Shown: positions 35,728 to 44,450, counted from the stretch's first letter. The stretch is DNA of 64,000 bases from DALYLB01 sp964468345 (GCA_964468345.1 CAYXVZ010000002.1:209205-273204); one strand, 5' to 3'. Notes: generated from the sequence alone by a model not told the origin. Numbers and translations: made by a program.

Positions 35728-37104
35728 ATGACCAATACCAAAGAGTCTTCCCCGCACCTTGTTCGCGGCATGGGCCTGCTGCAATCGACGGCGGCCAATA
35801 TGCTGGAGATGATCGGCATCGGTCCGTTCATCACAATCCCGATCATTCTGGCCGCCATGGGCGGTCCGCACGCGATGATCGGCTGGATTCTCGGCGCGTT
35901 GATCTCCGTTTGCGACGGATTGGTCTGGGCGGAGCTTGGGGCAGCGATGCCCGGGTCGGGCGGGTCCTATCATTATCTGCAGCAGGCGTATGGCCCGCGG
36001 CGGCTGGGCCGGTTGATGAGCTTTTTGTTCATTTGGCAGACCGTCTGCACGGCGCCTTTTTCGATTGCCGGCGGCGCGGTCGGCTTCAGCAATTACACGA
36101 AATATCTGTGGCCCTCGATGACCGACCTGCAGGGAAAATGGCTGGCCGTGGCCTTGTGCCTGCTCGTCACGGCCCTTCTTTATCGGGACATTCAGACGAT
36201 CGGGAAATTATCGGTCGTCATGTGGGTCATCGTGATGTTGACCGTCGCCTGGGTGCTGGCGGCGGGCATATCGAATTTCAAACCCGACCACGTCTTCGAT
36301 TTCCCTCCTGGTGCCTTTACTCTCAACAGTCTGTTTTTTTTCGGCCTCGGCCGCGCGACGCTCAATGCCGTATACGATTACGGCGGCTATAACAATGTCT
36401 GCTTTTTCGCCGGCGAAGTGAAAGACCCGCATAAAACCGTGCCGCGGACCATTCTGTTATCGATTGCGGCCGTGGCATTGATCTATCTGACGATGAACGT
36501 GACGCTGATCAGCGTGGTTCCCTGGCAGGAAGCCATCACGGAGGGAACGCTGGCCAACAAGGCCATTGTGGCGGATTTCATACAACGGTTGTATGGCGCA
36601 AAAGCAGCGACGGTCATGACGGTTCTGATTCTCTTCACGACCTTCGCGTCGATCTTCGCCGTGATGCTCGGCTATTCGCGCGTCCCTTATGCGGCGGCGT
36701 CTGAAGGCAGATTTTTCGCGCCCTTCGCGCGATTGCATCCCACCAAGAACTTTCCGAATTTTTCACTCGTATTCACAGGCGTCACAGCGGCAATCGCCTG
36801 CTGGCTGGACTTGGCCACGCTGATTGCGGCATTGATCATCATCGAAAAAATCGCCCGCGATATCGGACAGGCAGTGGCGGTCATCGTCATTCGACGCTAC
36901 CGGCCCGAGATTAGGCTTCCCTTCAAGATGTGGCTGTATCCGCTGCCCAGCCTGATTGCGCTGGCGGGGTGGATCTATATCCTCGGCACCAATCAAGGTA
37001 AAATCGTTCTGGCCGGAATCGGCCTGCTGATTGCGGGAGTCGGCGCTTATCTGTGGCAGGCACGCGGAAAAGGCGAATGGCCGTTTGAGGAGGCAATGCG
37101 ATGA
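35728..37104 (+). CDS. APC-family amino acid/polyamine permease
   Basis: A 458-residue inner-membrane transporter with about 12 hydrophobic helices. The N-terminal helix pattern GIGPFITIPIILAAMGGP and the conserved PGSGGSYHYLQQAYGPR are characteristic of the APC superfamily, which imports amino acids or related amines by proton symport or exchange. The substrate cannot be assigned. No Shine-Dalgarno is apparent; the ATG follows the AACCACGAAG hairpin closely. It precedes a PfkB-type kinase by about 50 nt and is probably transcribed with it. Confidence 0.92.
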   Translation: MTNTKESSPHLVRGMGLLQSTAANMLEMIGIGPFITIPIILAAMGGPHAMIGWILGALISVCDGLVWAELGAAMPGSGGSYHYLQQAYGPRRLGRLMSFLFIWQTVCTAPFSIAGGAVGFSNYTKYLWPSMTDLQGKWLAVALCLLVTALLYRDIQTIGKLSVVMWVIVMLTVAWVLAAGISNFKPDHVFDFPPGAFTLNSLFFFGLGRATLNAVYDYGGYNNVCFFAGEVKDPHKTVPRTILLSIAAVALIYLTMNVTLISVVPWQEAITEGTLANKAIVADFIQRLYGAKAATVMTVLILFTTFASIFAVMLGYSRVPYAAASEGRFFAPFARLHPTKNFPNFSLVFTGVTAAIACWLDLATLIAALIIIEKIARDIGQAVAVIVIRRYRPEIRLPFKMWLYPLPSLIALAGWIYILGTNQGKIVLAGIGLLIAGVGAYLWQARGKGEWPFEEAMR

Positions 37105-37153
37105 GCGATCTTTTCCGTTGCCGGCTGTTTTCGGGCGCCCAGTTATATTTTCA

Positions 37154-38092
37154 ATGATGACTTCGAGAATGAAACAATTCGACTGCATTACCGTCGGCGA
37201 CCTCTTCATCGATATCGTGATGAGTGGATTTGCGTCCTTGCCGCGGCATGGCGAGGAGGCCTTTGCAACGGGCCTGCAGCGCGAGGTGGGCGGCGGGGCA
37301 GCGATCACGGCCTGCGGTCTCGCCAAACTGGGAGCGCGGGTCGGACTGCTCGGCATGCTCGGCGGATCCGATGGCCAGTGGGTCGCGGAACGATTGAAAA
37401 AACGCAACGTGAACATCGGAGGCATTCGCTATCATTTGAGCGAACCGACCGGGCTCACCGTCGCGGCGAGTTCAACGGAAGACCGCGCCTTTCTGAGCTA
37501 TAACGGAGCCAATCAGTTTCTCAAGGAATTATTGCACGACCCTTCAATGCACGGATGGCTTGCCACCGCTCGTCATGTACATTTTGCGATGCCGATTTCG
37601 CCGGGCCTGCTGCGATCGCTGACGGATTTCCTGCATCAGGCCGGCGCCCGGGTCTCTGTCGATGTGGGCTGGCATCCCGACTGGCTGGAAGACGAGCAAA
37701 GCATCGATGCCTTGAAGCAGGTCGATCTCTTTTTTCCCAACGAACGCGAAGCCGGTCATATGACGGGACAATCCGATCCGGAAGCCATGCTGCAAGCGAT
37801 GGGGACGATGGGCCTTTCCAATGTTGCCCTGAAGCTCGGGTCCGATGGCGCGATGCTGTTGTGGGATGACGAAATTTTCGCCTGCCCGCCTCAACGTATT
37901 CGGCCCATCGACACAACAGGAGCCGGCGACTGTTTCAATGCCGGCTTTTTGTATGGCACGCTGCTGGAAAAATCTCCGGAACAATGCCTGCAACTCGGCA
38001 ATCTTTGCGGGGGGCTTTCGACGCTCGGCCTGGGCGGCCTTGCATCTTTTCCCGAACGCGATAAAGTACTTTCTATTCTGTCGGATTCCTAA
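37154..38092 (+). CDS. PfkB-family carbohydrate kinase
   Basis: A 312-residue ribokinase-like kinase. The start region reads MMTSRMKQFDCITVGDLFIDIV; an earlier in-frame ATG (37031) lies inside the permease gene and gives an implausible extension. Motifs are the N-terminal GGGAAITACGLAKLG and the C-terminal DTTGAGDCFNAGF with the catalytic Asp. It phosphorylates a sugar, polyol or nucleoside. Neighbouring myo-inositol oxygenase and GH4 genes make a sugar or polyol substrate attractive, but specificity is not readable. No clear Shine-Dalgarno precedes any of the three clustered ATGs. Confidence 0.9.
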   Translation: MMTSRMKQFDCITVGDLFIDIVMSGFASLPRHGEEAFATGLQREVGGGAAITACGLAKLGARVGLLGMLGGSDGQWVAERLKKRNVNIGGIRYHLSEPTGLTVAASSTEDRAFLSYNGANQFLKELLHDPSMHGWLATARHVHFAMPISPGLLRSLTDFLHQAGARVSVDVGWHPDWLEDEQSIDALKQVDLFFPNEREAGHMTGQSDPEAMLQAMGTMGLSNVALKLGSDGAMLLWDDEIFACPPQRIRPIDTTGAGDCFNAGFLYGTLLEKSPEQCLQLGNLCGGLSTLGLGGLASFPERDKVLSILSDS

Positions 38093-38134
38093 GGCACGCC
38101 TCCCCCGCGGAGGCAAACACGAAGAGAGGGAGAT

Positions 38135-39055
38135 ATGCTTCATCGTCGTTCGCTCCTGCTTTCAAGTATCTTCGGTCTCGCAGCCTTGTTTCCCGCCGGC
38201 GCCTTTCTGCAACAGGCCGAGAAAAAAGTCGATCCACGGCCGCAGCAAAAAAATGACGACAAACTGAAACTCCGCACCGACGTCGTCAACATCACGGTCA
38301 AGGTATCCGACACGGCAGGCCGCTTCGTCGTCGGACTGAAAAAAGAGGAATTCGAGGTATACGACAACGGCGTAAAACAGGAAATCTCTTTTTTTGCTGA
38401 TGAGGACGATCCGATTTCGCTTGGCTTTGTATACGATATTTCGGGATCCATGGGCGGGTATTCCGGATTGTCCCGTTCCCTGCTGCGGCAGTTCTTCGAT
38501 CATTCCCACAAGGAAGACGAGTATTTCATTATGGCCTTCAGCAAGAAGCCGACGTTGCTGCAGGACTTCACGCCTGCGCCGGAGGAAGTCATCAATCGCG
38601 TCGTCATGATCAAACCCGGGGGAAGCACATCGCTTTATGATGCGGCCTATCTCGCCACCGAAAAAGTGAAACAGGGACGACACCAAAAGAAGGCACTGAT
38701 CATTTTCTCAGATGGGCAGGAAAACAGCAGCCGGTATTCCGGGAAGGAACTTCGGAATCTGTTGAAGGAAACCGATGTGCAAATTTATACCATTGGCTTT
38801 GGCGACGGCGGAGTGCTGAAAGATATCGCCGAACCCACCGGCGGGCTGACCGGATTTCCCTATGACTATGCGACCGCGGAGCATTTTTATACGCGGCTTG
38901 CTCTCCTGCTGCGCAAACAATACGTAATCGGATTTTATCCTACGGATGCGAGCGGAAAAGAATCCTGGCACAAGCTCGAGGTAAAGGTGAAAGCGCCCCA
39001 CCAGATGGGCCGACTGAGACTGTCCTACCGAAAAGGCTATCCATCTTTTCAATAA
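38135..39055 (+). CDS. VWFA-related acidobacterial-type domain protein
   Basis: A 306-residue exported protein with a signal peptide (about 6-27). A short beta domain (LRTDVVNITVKVSDTAGRFV) precedes a von Willebrand A domain with an intact MIDAS: DISGSM beginning at Asp101, the Thr in GGSTSLYDA and the Asp in IFSDGQEN. It matches the VWFA-related family that is greatly expanded in Acidobacteria (TIGR03436), hence its use as a lineage hint. Such domains bind metal-coordinated protein ligands; the partner is unknown. GGGAG lies just before the ATG. Confidence 0.9.
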   Translation: MLHRRSLLLSSIFGLAALFPAGAFLQQAEKKVDPRPQQKNDDKLKLRTDVVNITVKVSDTAGRFVVGLKKEEFEVYDNGVKQEISFFADEDDPISLGFVYDISGSMGGYSGLSRSLLRQFFDHSHKEDEYFIMAFSKKPTLLQDFTPAPEEVINRVVMIKPGGSTSLYDAAYLATEKVKQGRHQKKALIIFSDGQENSSRYSGKELRNLLKETDVQIYTIGFGDGGVLKDIAEPTGGLTGFPYDYATAEHFYTRLALLLRKQYVIGFYPTDASGKESWHKLEVKVKAPHQMGRLRLSYRKGYPSFQ

Positions 39056-39163
39056 TTTCACACATTGAACCTTTCATCCCTGCTGAAAATTCCCTATGAT
39101 TACGGGGAAGTTATCTTTCTATACGTATTCAAACCCAGGAATCAGAACAAAGGAGTTCCGAAC

Positions 39164-39994
39164 ATGTCACTGGAAATCCACCCAGGCACGCAATCCAAGT
39201 CTTCCTTTATGAGCGGCGTCGCCGATACTCAGAAATACCGCAATTATGAAGCCGAAGCGCGCAGCACGGTAAAGGAGTTTTATCGACTCAACCATATCAA
39301 TCAGACGCTCGATTTTGTCCTTGCGAAAGAAGAGGAATACCAGCGGAAAAACAAAGCCAAAATGGGCATCTGGGAAGCCATGGTACATCTCGATGCCGTC
39401 GTCGATGACAGCGACCCCGATACGGCATTGTCCCAAACGGTTCATGCCTATCAGACCGCCGAAGCGATCCGGCAGGACGGGCATCCGCGCTGGTTTATTC
39501 TGGCGGGATTCATTCACGACCTCGGCAAGGTCCTGACCTTATTCGGTGAACCGCAATGGGCAGTGGTGGGAGATACCTTCCCGGTGGGATGCGCCTATTC
39601 CGACAAGATCGTTTACTCCGAATTTTTCGACGGTAATCCCGACTATGACAATCCGCGTCTGCAAACCCCGAACGGCATTTATAAGGCCGGCTGCGGTATC
39701 GACAACCTCCATATTTCATGGGGGCACGACGAATACCTCTATCAGGTAGTTAAGGATTACCTGCCGCAGGAGGCTCTGTGGATGCTGCGTTACCATTCCT
39801 GCTATGTCATCCACCGCGAAAACCAATACGGGCATTTGTTGAATGACGGCGATCAGGAAGCCCTGAAATGGATCCGCGCCTTCAACCCCTATGATCTGTA
39901 TTCGAAGTGCGAGGTCGAGCCGGATTACAACGAACTGCGGCCCTTCTATGAAGACCTCGTTGCGGAGTACTTTCCGGATAAGCTTGCCTGGTAA
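39164..39994 (+). CDS. myo-Inositol oxygenase
   Basis: A 276-residue di-iron oxygenase that cleaves the myo-inositol ring with O2 to give D-glucuronate. The start is chosen because AAAGGAG lies 8 nt upstream; an upstream ATG would add 33 residues of low plausibility. All six iron ligands of the mammalian enzyme have counterparts: His94 (HAYQTAE), His118 and Asp119 (HDLGK), His188 (SWGHDEYLY), His211 (RYHSCY) and Asp244 (NPYDLYSK). The substrate-binding GEPQWAVVGDTFPVGC is also intact. Length and C-terminus (ending LAW) match eukaryotic MIOX closely. The family is mainly eukaryotic with scattered bacterial members. It probably feeds glucuronate to the kinase/galU pair 25 kb away (inference). 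Confidence 0.95.
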   Translation: MSLEIHPGTQSKSSFMSGVADTQKYRNYEAEARSTVKEFYRLNHINQTLDFVLAKEEEYQRKNKAKMGIWEAMVHLDAVVDDSDPDTALSQTVHAYQTAEAIRQDGHPRWFILAGFIHDLGKVLTLFGEPQWAVVGDTFPVGCAYSDKIVYSEFFDGNPDYDNPRLQTPNGIYKAGCGIDNLHISWGHDEYLYQVVKDYLPQEALWMLRYHSCYVIHRENQYGHLLNDGDQEALKWIRAFNPYDLYSKCEVEPDYNELRPFYEDLVAEYFPDKLAW

Positions 39995-40024
39995 GCGATT
40001 GAATTACATGCCGATGAATGTTTA

Positions 40025-40109
40025 AACCACGAAGAACGCGAAGAAAAAATGAGCGGGACATTGCGTAGTTGCGGCTTTGCTGCTTCGTGCTCTTCGTTTC
40101 TTCGTGGTT
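40025..40109. repeat. Inverted repeat, AACCACGAAG family (copy 2)
   Basis: It starts AACCACGAAGAACGCGAAG and ends with the complementary CTTCGTTTCTTCGTGGTT. Outer 10 bp identical to the copy at 35632-35705. It ends 10 nt before the GH4 start codon and 30 nt after the MIOX stop, filling the junction. Confidence 0.8.
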
Positions 40110-40119
40110 CCAACCGACG

Positions 40120-41511
40120 ATGCAACAATCACGTAAAGTCGCAATTATTGGTGGCGGAGGAATTCGAACGCCGCTGTTGCTGCACGGCCTGATCGAGGCG
40201 CAGCAAACGGTCGGGCTGGGAGAAATCGCGCTGTTCGATATCGATCGGGAGCGCGTTGAAATTATCGCCGCCCTTTGCCGCGAAATTGCGCGTAGCTTTG
40301 GCAGCAGCGTGTCGATCAGAACGCCGGAAAGCCTCGAAAAAGCGGTGGAAGGCGCGGAGTTCATCATTCATAGCATTCGCGCGGGCGGCATTGCGACGCG
40401 TGCCCGCGATGAACGGCTCGCCATCGAACTCGGCATCGCTGGACAGGAGACAACCGGACTGGCGGGCTTTGCCAAGGCTTTGCGTACGATTCCCATCGTT
40501 CTCGAACAGGCGCAAATCATCGAACGGGTTGCGCCCGATGCCTGGTTCATCAGCTTCACCAACCCGGCCGGCCTGATGACGCAGGCGCTGAAACAGCACA
40601 CGCGTATGCGCGTAATCGGCATTTGCGATACGCCGACCGAAATGTTTCACCGCATTGCGCTCGCCCTCGATGCCCGGCCTGAAGACCTTCGCTGCAATTA
40701 TTTCGGCCTCAACCATCTGGGCTGGATCGATCGCGTCATGCTGCGCGGCAAAGATGTGACCGAGCGCCTGCTCGGGGACGATGCGGCGCTGCGGAGTCTC
40801 TATCACGCCGATTTGTTCGCGCCGGAAATGATTCGCAGTCTCCGGCTGATTCCGAGCGAATATCTCTTTTTCTATTACGGTCAATCTCGCGCGCTCGCCA
40901 ATCAGCGACGCGCCGGGGCCAGCCGCGGCGAGGAGATCGAGCGATTGAATGAAATGCTGTTCGATCGCCTCCATCAGGCGATTGCGGCGGGGCGAAAAGA
41001 GGACGCGATCGCAATATACCGGGAGTACCTGCAACGCCGCTCGGGCTCGTATATGAAACTTGAGGCCGAAGCCGGTTCCGCCCTGCACGAAGGCGGCGAA
41101 CAATCGGAAGACCCATTTCACGCCGCCACCGGCTATCATCGGATCGCCATCGATGTCATCACGGCCCTGGTGAGCGATTCCCCCGCGCGAATCGTGTTGA
41201 ATGTCAGCAACCAGGGGGCGATCGACGATCTCGAAGCCGATGACGTTGTCGAGGTCCCCTGTTTGATCGATCGAAACGGTCCGATTCCGACGACGATCGG
41301 CCCGCTGCCCCGGCAGGTCCGCGGCCTGACACAGGCGGTGAAGGAATACGAGCGATTGACCATTCAGGCCGCGGCCGAAAAATCATTCGATCGCGCGCGG
41401 CTTGCTCTGTCGGTATATCCCGTCGTCGGCGAATGGGAGATTGCCGATCGGCTGTTAACGGCATTGACAAAAACGAATGACCCGGGATTGCAGTATCTAA
41501 CCGCAGGATAG
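40120..41511 (+). CDS. GH4-family glycosidase (6-phospho-beta-glucosidase-like)
   Basis: A 463-residue NAD- and metal-dependent glycosidase. The NAD-binding start is KVAIIGGGGIRTPLLL, followed by SIRAGGIATRARDERLAIELGI, SFTNPAGLMTQAL and FGLNHLGW, all typical of GH4. At the metal-binding Cys motif it has CDTP where 6-phospho-beta-glucosidases I recall have CNVP; the Cys is kept. GH4 enzymes act on phosphorylated disaccharides or on glucosides/glucuronides, with hydride transfer through NAD. The start is taken at MQQSRKVAI; an earlier ATG would begin inside the hairpin. No Shine-Dalgarno is visible. A PTS gene is not seen. Confidence 0.88.
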   Translation: MQQSRKVAIIGGGGIRTPLLLHGLIEAQQTVGLGEIALFDIDRERVEIIAALCREIARSFGSSVSIRTPESLEKAVEGAEFIIHSIRAGGIATRARDERLAIELGIAGQETTGLAGFAKALRTIPIVLEQAQIIERVAPDAWFISFTNPAGLMTQALKQHTRMRVIGICDTPTEMFHRIALALDARPEDLRCNYFGLNHLGWIDRVMLRGKDVTERLLGDDAALRSLYHADLFAPEMIRSLRLIPSEYLFFYYGQSRALANQRRAGASRGEEIERLNEMLFDRLHQAIAAGRKEDAIAIYREYLQRRSGSYMKLEAEAGSALHEGGEQSEDPFHAATGYHRIAIDVITALVSDSPARIVLNVSNQGAIDDLEADDVVEVPCLIDRNGPIPTTIGPLPRQVRGLTQAVKEYERLTIQAAAEKSFDRARLALSVYPVVGEWEIADRLLTALTKTNDPGLQYLTAG

Positions 41512-41561
41512 ACCAGAACCTGAATCCGTCTGAGCCTGCGTTCATGGAGCCCCTGGCAGCG

Positions 41562-41631
41562 GACAGGAAGATAAACGACAAGAAGATAATAGTTCCTGGT
41601 TAAATATCTTCTTGTCGTTTATCTTCCTGTC
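41562..41631. repeat. 27-bp perfect inverted repeat downstream of the GH4 gene
   Basis: The arms 41562-41588 and 41605-41631 are exact complements with a 16-nt loop. Each arm is two tandem units, GACAGGAAGATAAAC and GACAAGAAGATA. It probably ends or protects the GH4 transcript. Confidence 0.85.
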
Positions 41632-41693
41632 TGCCGCCTCAAAATTCTAAACGATAAAAAGTAAGCAGTTCCAACTCGGCATAGGATATATAC

Positions 41694-43094
41694 ATGCGAA
41701 TCCCCGAACGCATATGGCTGTTTTTGTTCCTGTTTTTGGCGGGAGCATTCTTTCCCGCCGGTCAGGCCTCGATCAATGTGAGTGCGGCCAAACCACTCAA
41801 AGCGGGCCTCGCCCGCATCGTGATTACGCCGGACAAGCCGGTCTGGATGGCCGGTTATGCCGCGCGAACAAAGCCGTCCGAAGGCAAGCTGCAGGAACTC
41901 GAAGCCAAGGCCCTGGCCCTTGAAGACGCTTCGGGAAATCGCTTCGTACTGGTAACGACCGATCTGCTGGGAATCCCCGGTGCGCTCTCTTCCGAAATCG
42001 CAGAGCACGCCAACAAAAGCCACGGGCTTCGGCGCGATCAGATTCTCTTCAATTCCTCGCACACCCATTCGGGTCCCGTTTTATCAGGCTCTCTCGTGGG
42101 CGCCTACGAACTCGACAGTGCGCAGAATGCACGCGTAAACGAATACACACAGGAATTGAAAACAAAGCTGATCCGTTTAATTGGCGAAGCCCTGCGGGAT
42201 CTCTCCCCCGCCAAAATCAGTTATGGCCGCGGCGCCGCGCCGTTTGCCATGAACCGCCGGCAATTCCGGAATGGACAAATGGTCATCGGCACGAATCCGG
42301 AAGGCGTCGTCGATCGAGAAGTCCCCGTGCTTCGAATCGAAGGGGCGAACGGGACGCTTCGCGGCATCGCCTTCGGATATGCCTGCCACAACACCACGCT
42401 CACGGGCGAGTTCTATCAATTGAGCGGCGATTATGCCGGCTTTGCCCAGCAGGAAATCGAAAGGGCGCATCCCGGCGCAACGGCTCTGTTCGTGATGGGC
42501 TGCGGGGCGGATATCAATCCGAATCCGCGGAGTCGCCTGGAGCTTGCGCAACAACATGGCGAATCGCTGGCCCGTGGTGTCGAAGCGGCTCTGAAGACGC
42601 AAATGATCCCCATTGAGGGAAAGGTGAAATCCACCCTCGGCACTGTGATGATTCCCTATGCGCCGGTTCCGACCCGCGAGGAATTTCAGACGAGGCTTTC
42701 CGACCAGAATATTTATAAGCGGCAGCATGCAAAACGAATGCTGGCCCGATATGAAAAGGACGGCAAGCTGCCCGCGGAATATGCTTATACGGCACAGGCC
42801 GTCCAGATCGGCCCGCTGACGGTCTTCGGGCTTGCGGGCGAAGTGGTGACGGATTACGACCTGCGGTTAAAACGGGAATTTGGCGATCTCGTCTGGGTTG
42901 CTGGATACAGCAACGATCTCTGCTCCTACATTCCTTCGAAGCGAATGTATGCCGAGGGCGGATATGAGGTCGTCGATTCGATGATGTTTTATGATATGCC
43001 CGGTCCGTATACCCCTGAAATCGAAGAAAAGATCATCGGCAAAGTGCATGAGCTCGCTCGCCGCGTCGGGCGCGCTCCGCAAAAGGGAAAGTAA
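41694..43094 (+). CDS. Neutral/alkaline ceramidase-like secreted hydrolase
   Basis: A 466-residue exported protein. A signal peptide (about 7-26) is followed by a neutral/alkaline non-lysosomal ceramidase N-terminal fold: KAGLARIVITPDKPVWMAGY, the zinc motif SSHTHSGP (His123, His125) and CHNTTLTG. Family members cut the amide bond of ceramide, but many bacterial homologues lack the C-terminal domain and have unknown substrates; this one is shorter than full ceramidases (about 650 residues), so the activity is uncertain. AGGA lies upstream of the ATG. Only 6 nt separate it from the next gene, so the two probably work together. Confidence 0.85.
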   Translation: MRIPERIWLFLFLFLAGAFFPAGQASINVSAAKPLKAGLARIVITPDKPVWMAGYAARTKPSEGKLQELEAKALALEDASGNRFVLVTTDLLGIPGALSSEIAEHANKSHGLRRDQILFNSSHTHSGPVLSGSLVGAYELDSAQNARVNEYTQELKTKLIRLIGEALRDLSPAKISYGRGAAPFAMNRRQFRNGQMVIGTNPEGVVDREVPVLRIEGANGTLRGIAFGYACHNTTLTGEFYQLSGDYAGFAQQEIERAHPGATALFVMGCGADINPNPRSRLELAQQHGESLARGVEAALKTQMIPIEGKVKSTLGTVMIPYAPVPTREEFQTRLSDQNIYKRQHAKRMLARYEKDGKLPAEYAYTAQAVQIGPLTVFGLAGEVVTDYDLRLKREFGDLVWVAGYSNDLCSYIPSKRMYAEGGYEVVDSMMFYDMPGPYTPEIEEKIIGKVHELARRVGRAPQKGK

Positions 43095-43100
43095 ACCGAA

Positions 43101-44450
43101 ATGAAGATCATCGCTTCCTGCCTGACACTGCTGGCGCTCCTTGCGGCGCTTTCGCCATGCACAATAGCGCAAACGCTGGCGGAGAAAAGCTTCGATGTCA
43201 CAGAAGAATCCGAAGCCTCGCTGGATCTGACGGCATCCGTGCCCGGCGCCTCCTGGCGCGAGAAAGGGCGTGAGGCCGCCGCAGTCACCATCTATCTCGA
43301 TGACCGTTATCATCAGGATCTGTTTCTTTATAACGGTCCGCAGCGAACGCTGTATCAGGTGTCGCTCGGTCGCCTGCTGCCCGGCACGCACAAAGTTCGC
43401 GTGGAATTGAATCGTTCGCAGACTGCCGCGGGCATCCAGAATGCTGTCGTTCACCTCGCGGAAATCAAGACCATCGGAAAAAGTCATCCTGAGCTTGCCG
43501 CGCTCGCGCACGCTCCCATTCTGTATGCACGCCCCGATACCATCGGCCGATTCAGCGATATTCCGCTATTAATGTATGTCGAAACGGAGCGTGGCCAGGA
43601 AACGACGCTTTTCCGCTACACGGTGATCTTCAGCAACGAGGATGGAGGAACCCAAACCGCCGCCTTGATGGCGCGATGGGGCCGCACGACGGATATCGAA
43701 TGGGTGATCGAAACAACCGTCGACGCACAAGGCAAAGTTCAAAAATCCGTTTTTCAAGGCGCGAACCACGTCACGACGCCCTTTCAAGGCAAGTATGAAG
43801 GCAATCATCCCATCCTCTTGACCGCCACGGTCAACAATAATTTCGCGGATAAAGGCGACGCGAAATTGCGGTTCGCCTTGCGCCCGATCCTCGTCGACCT
43901 GAGCGCGCAATCCCGTGAGGAAGTGATGGACCGGTATCCGTGGATTTATCGGATCATGGCGGATGAAATGATTCGCGAAGGAAAGATCACCGCAGAGCGA
44001 ACGCTCGGAGCCCGAATTGCGGACTTGCGGCAATATCTGTATATCGATGCCGCCTCTGCGCAGCGCGGCGGCGCCGGCTTGAGCTTTGCGGTGAAGCTCA
44101 AGGGCAACTCACAGTGGTTCACATCGGATCTAGGCATCAATTATCACAAGATCGATCGAAGCGGGTATTTCCGGACCACCGTGCGCCTTCCGGGCAACAT
44201 CTCGTTGCGATCCATCGATCGGATCGCCGTTCGCTGCGACCTGATCAATTCCCCCAGAAACGATGCCGAGAATGCGAAGGCCGCCGCCGCGGGCTGCGAC
44301 CTGCAGTCGGTGAACAAGGCTTTTCTACTAGACACATCGTATCAACCCGCATCCCCCCTTCTATTTGAGAATCGCCCGGTGAAGTTGCAGTTCGGTGAAA
44401 TGCTGGAACTCGACCTTCGCGAAACGCGGTCCGCGCGGCAAAGGGAGTGA
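43101..44450 (+). CDS. Secreted protein of unknown function
   Basis: A 449-residue exported protein that I do not recognise. A signal peptide (about 1-23, ending TIAQ) precedes a beta-rich N-terminal part (about 30-125; VTIYLDDRYHQDLFLYNG, PGTHKVRVELN) with the look of an Ig- or carbohydrate-binding-like module. The rest is mixed alpha/beta with YPWIYRIMADEMI and GNISLRSIDRIAVRCDLI. There is no obvious catalytic motif. It lies 6 nt after the ceramidase-like gene, suggesting an accessory or binding role for the same substrate (inference). Confidence 0.7.
   Translation: MKIIASCLTLLALLAALSPCTIAQTLAEKSFDVTEESEASLDLTASVPGASWREKGREAAAVTIYLDDRYHQDLFLYNGPQRTLYQVSLGRLLPGTHKVRVELNRSQTAAGIQNAVVHLAEIKTIGKSHPELAALAHAPILYARPDTIGRFSDIPLLMYVETERGQETTLFRYTVIFSNEDGGTQTAALMARWGRTTDIEWVIETTVDAQGKVQKSVFQGANHVTTPFQGKYEGNHPILLTATVNNNFADKGDAKLRFALRPILVDLSAQSREEVMDRYPWIYRIMADEMIREGKITAERTLGARIADLRQYLYIDAASAQRGGAGLSFAVKLKGNSQWFTSDLGINYHKIDRSGYFRTTVRLPGNISLRSIDRIAVRCDLINSPRNDAENAKAAAAGCDLQSVNKAFLLDTSYQPASPLLFENRPVKLQFGEMLELDLRETRSARQRE

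Noticed and set aside
39065..39163. Longer N-terminus for myo-inositol oxygenase
   Set aside because: The added 33 residues do not resemble the family, and AAAGGAG stands before the later ATG.
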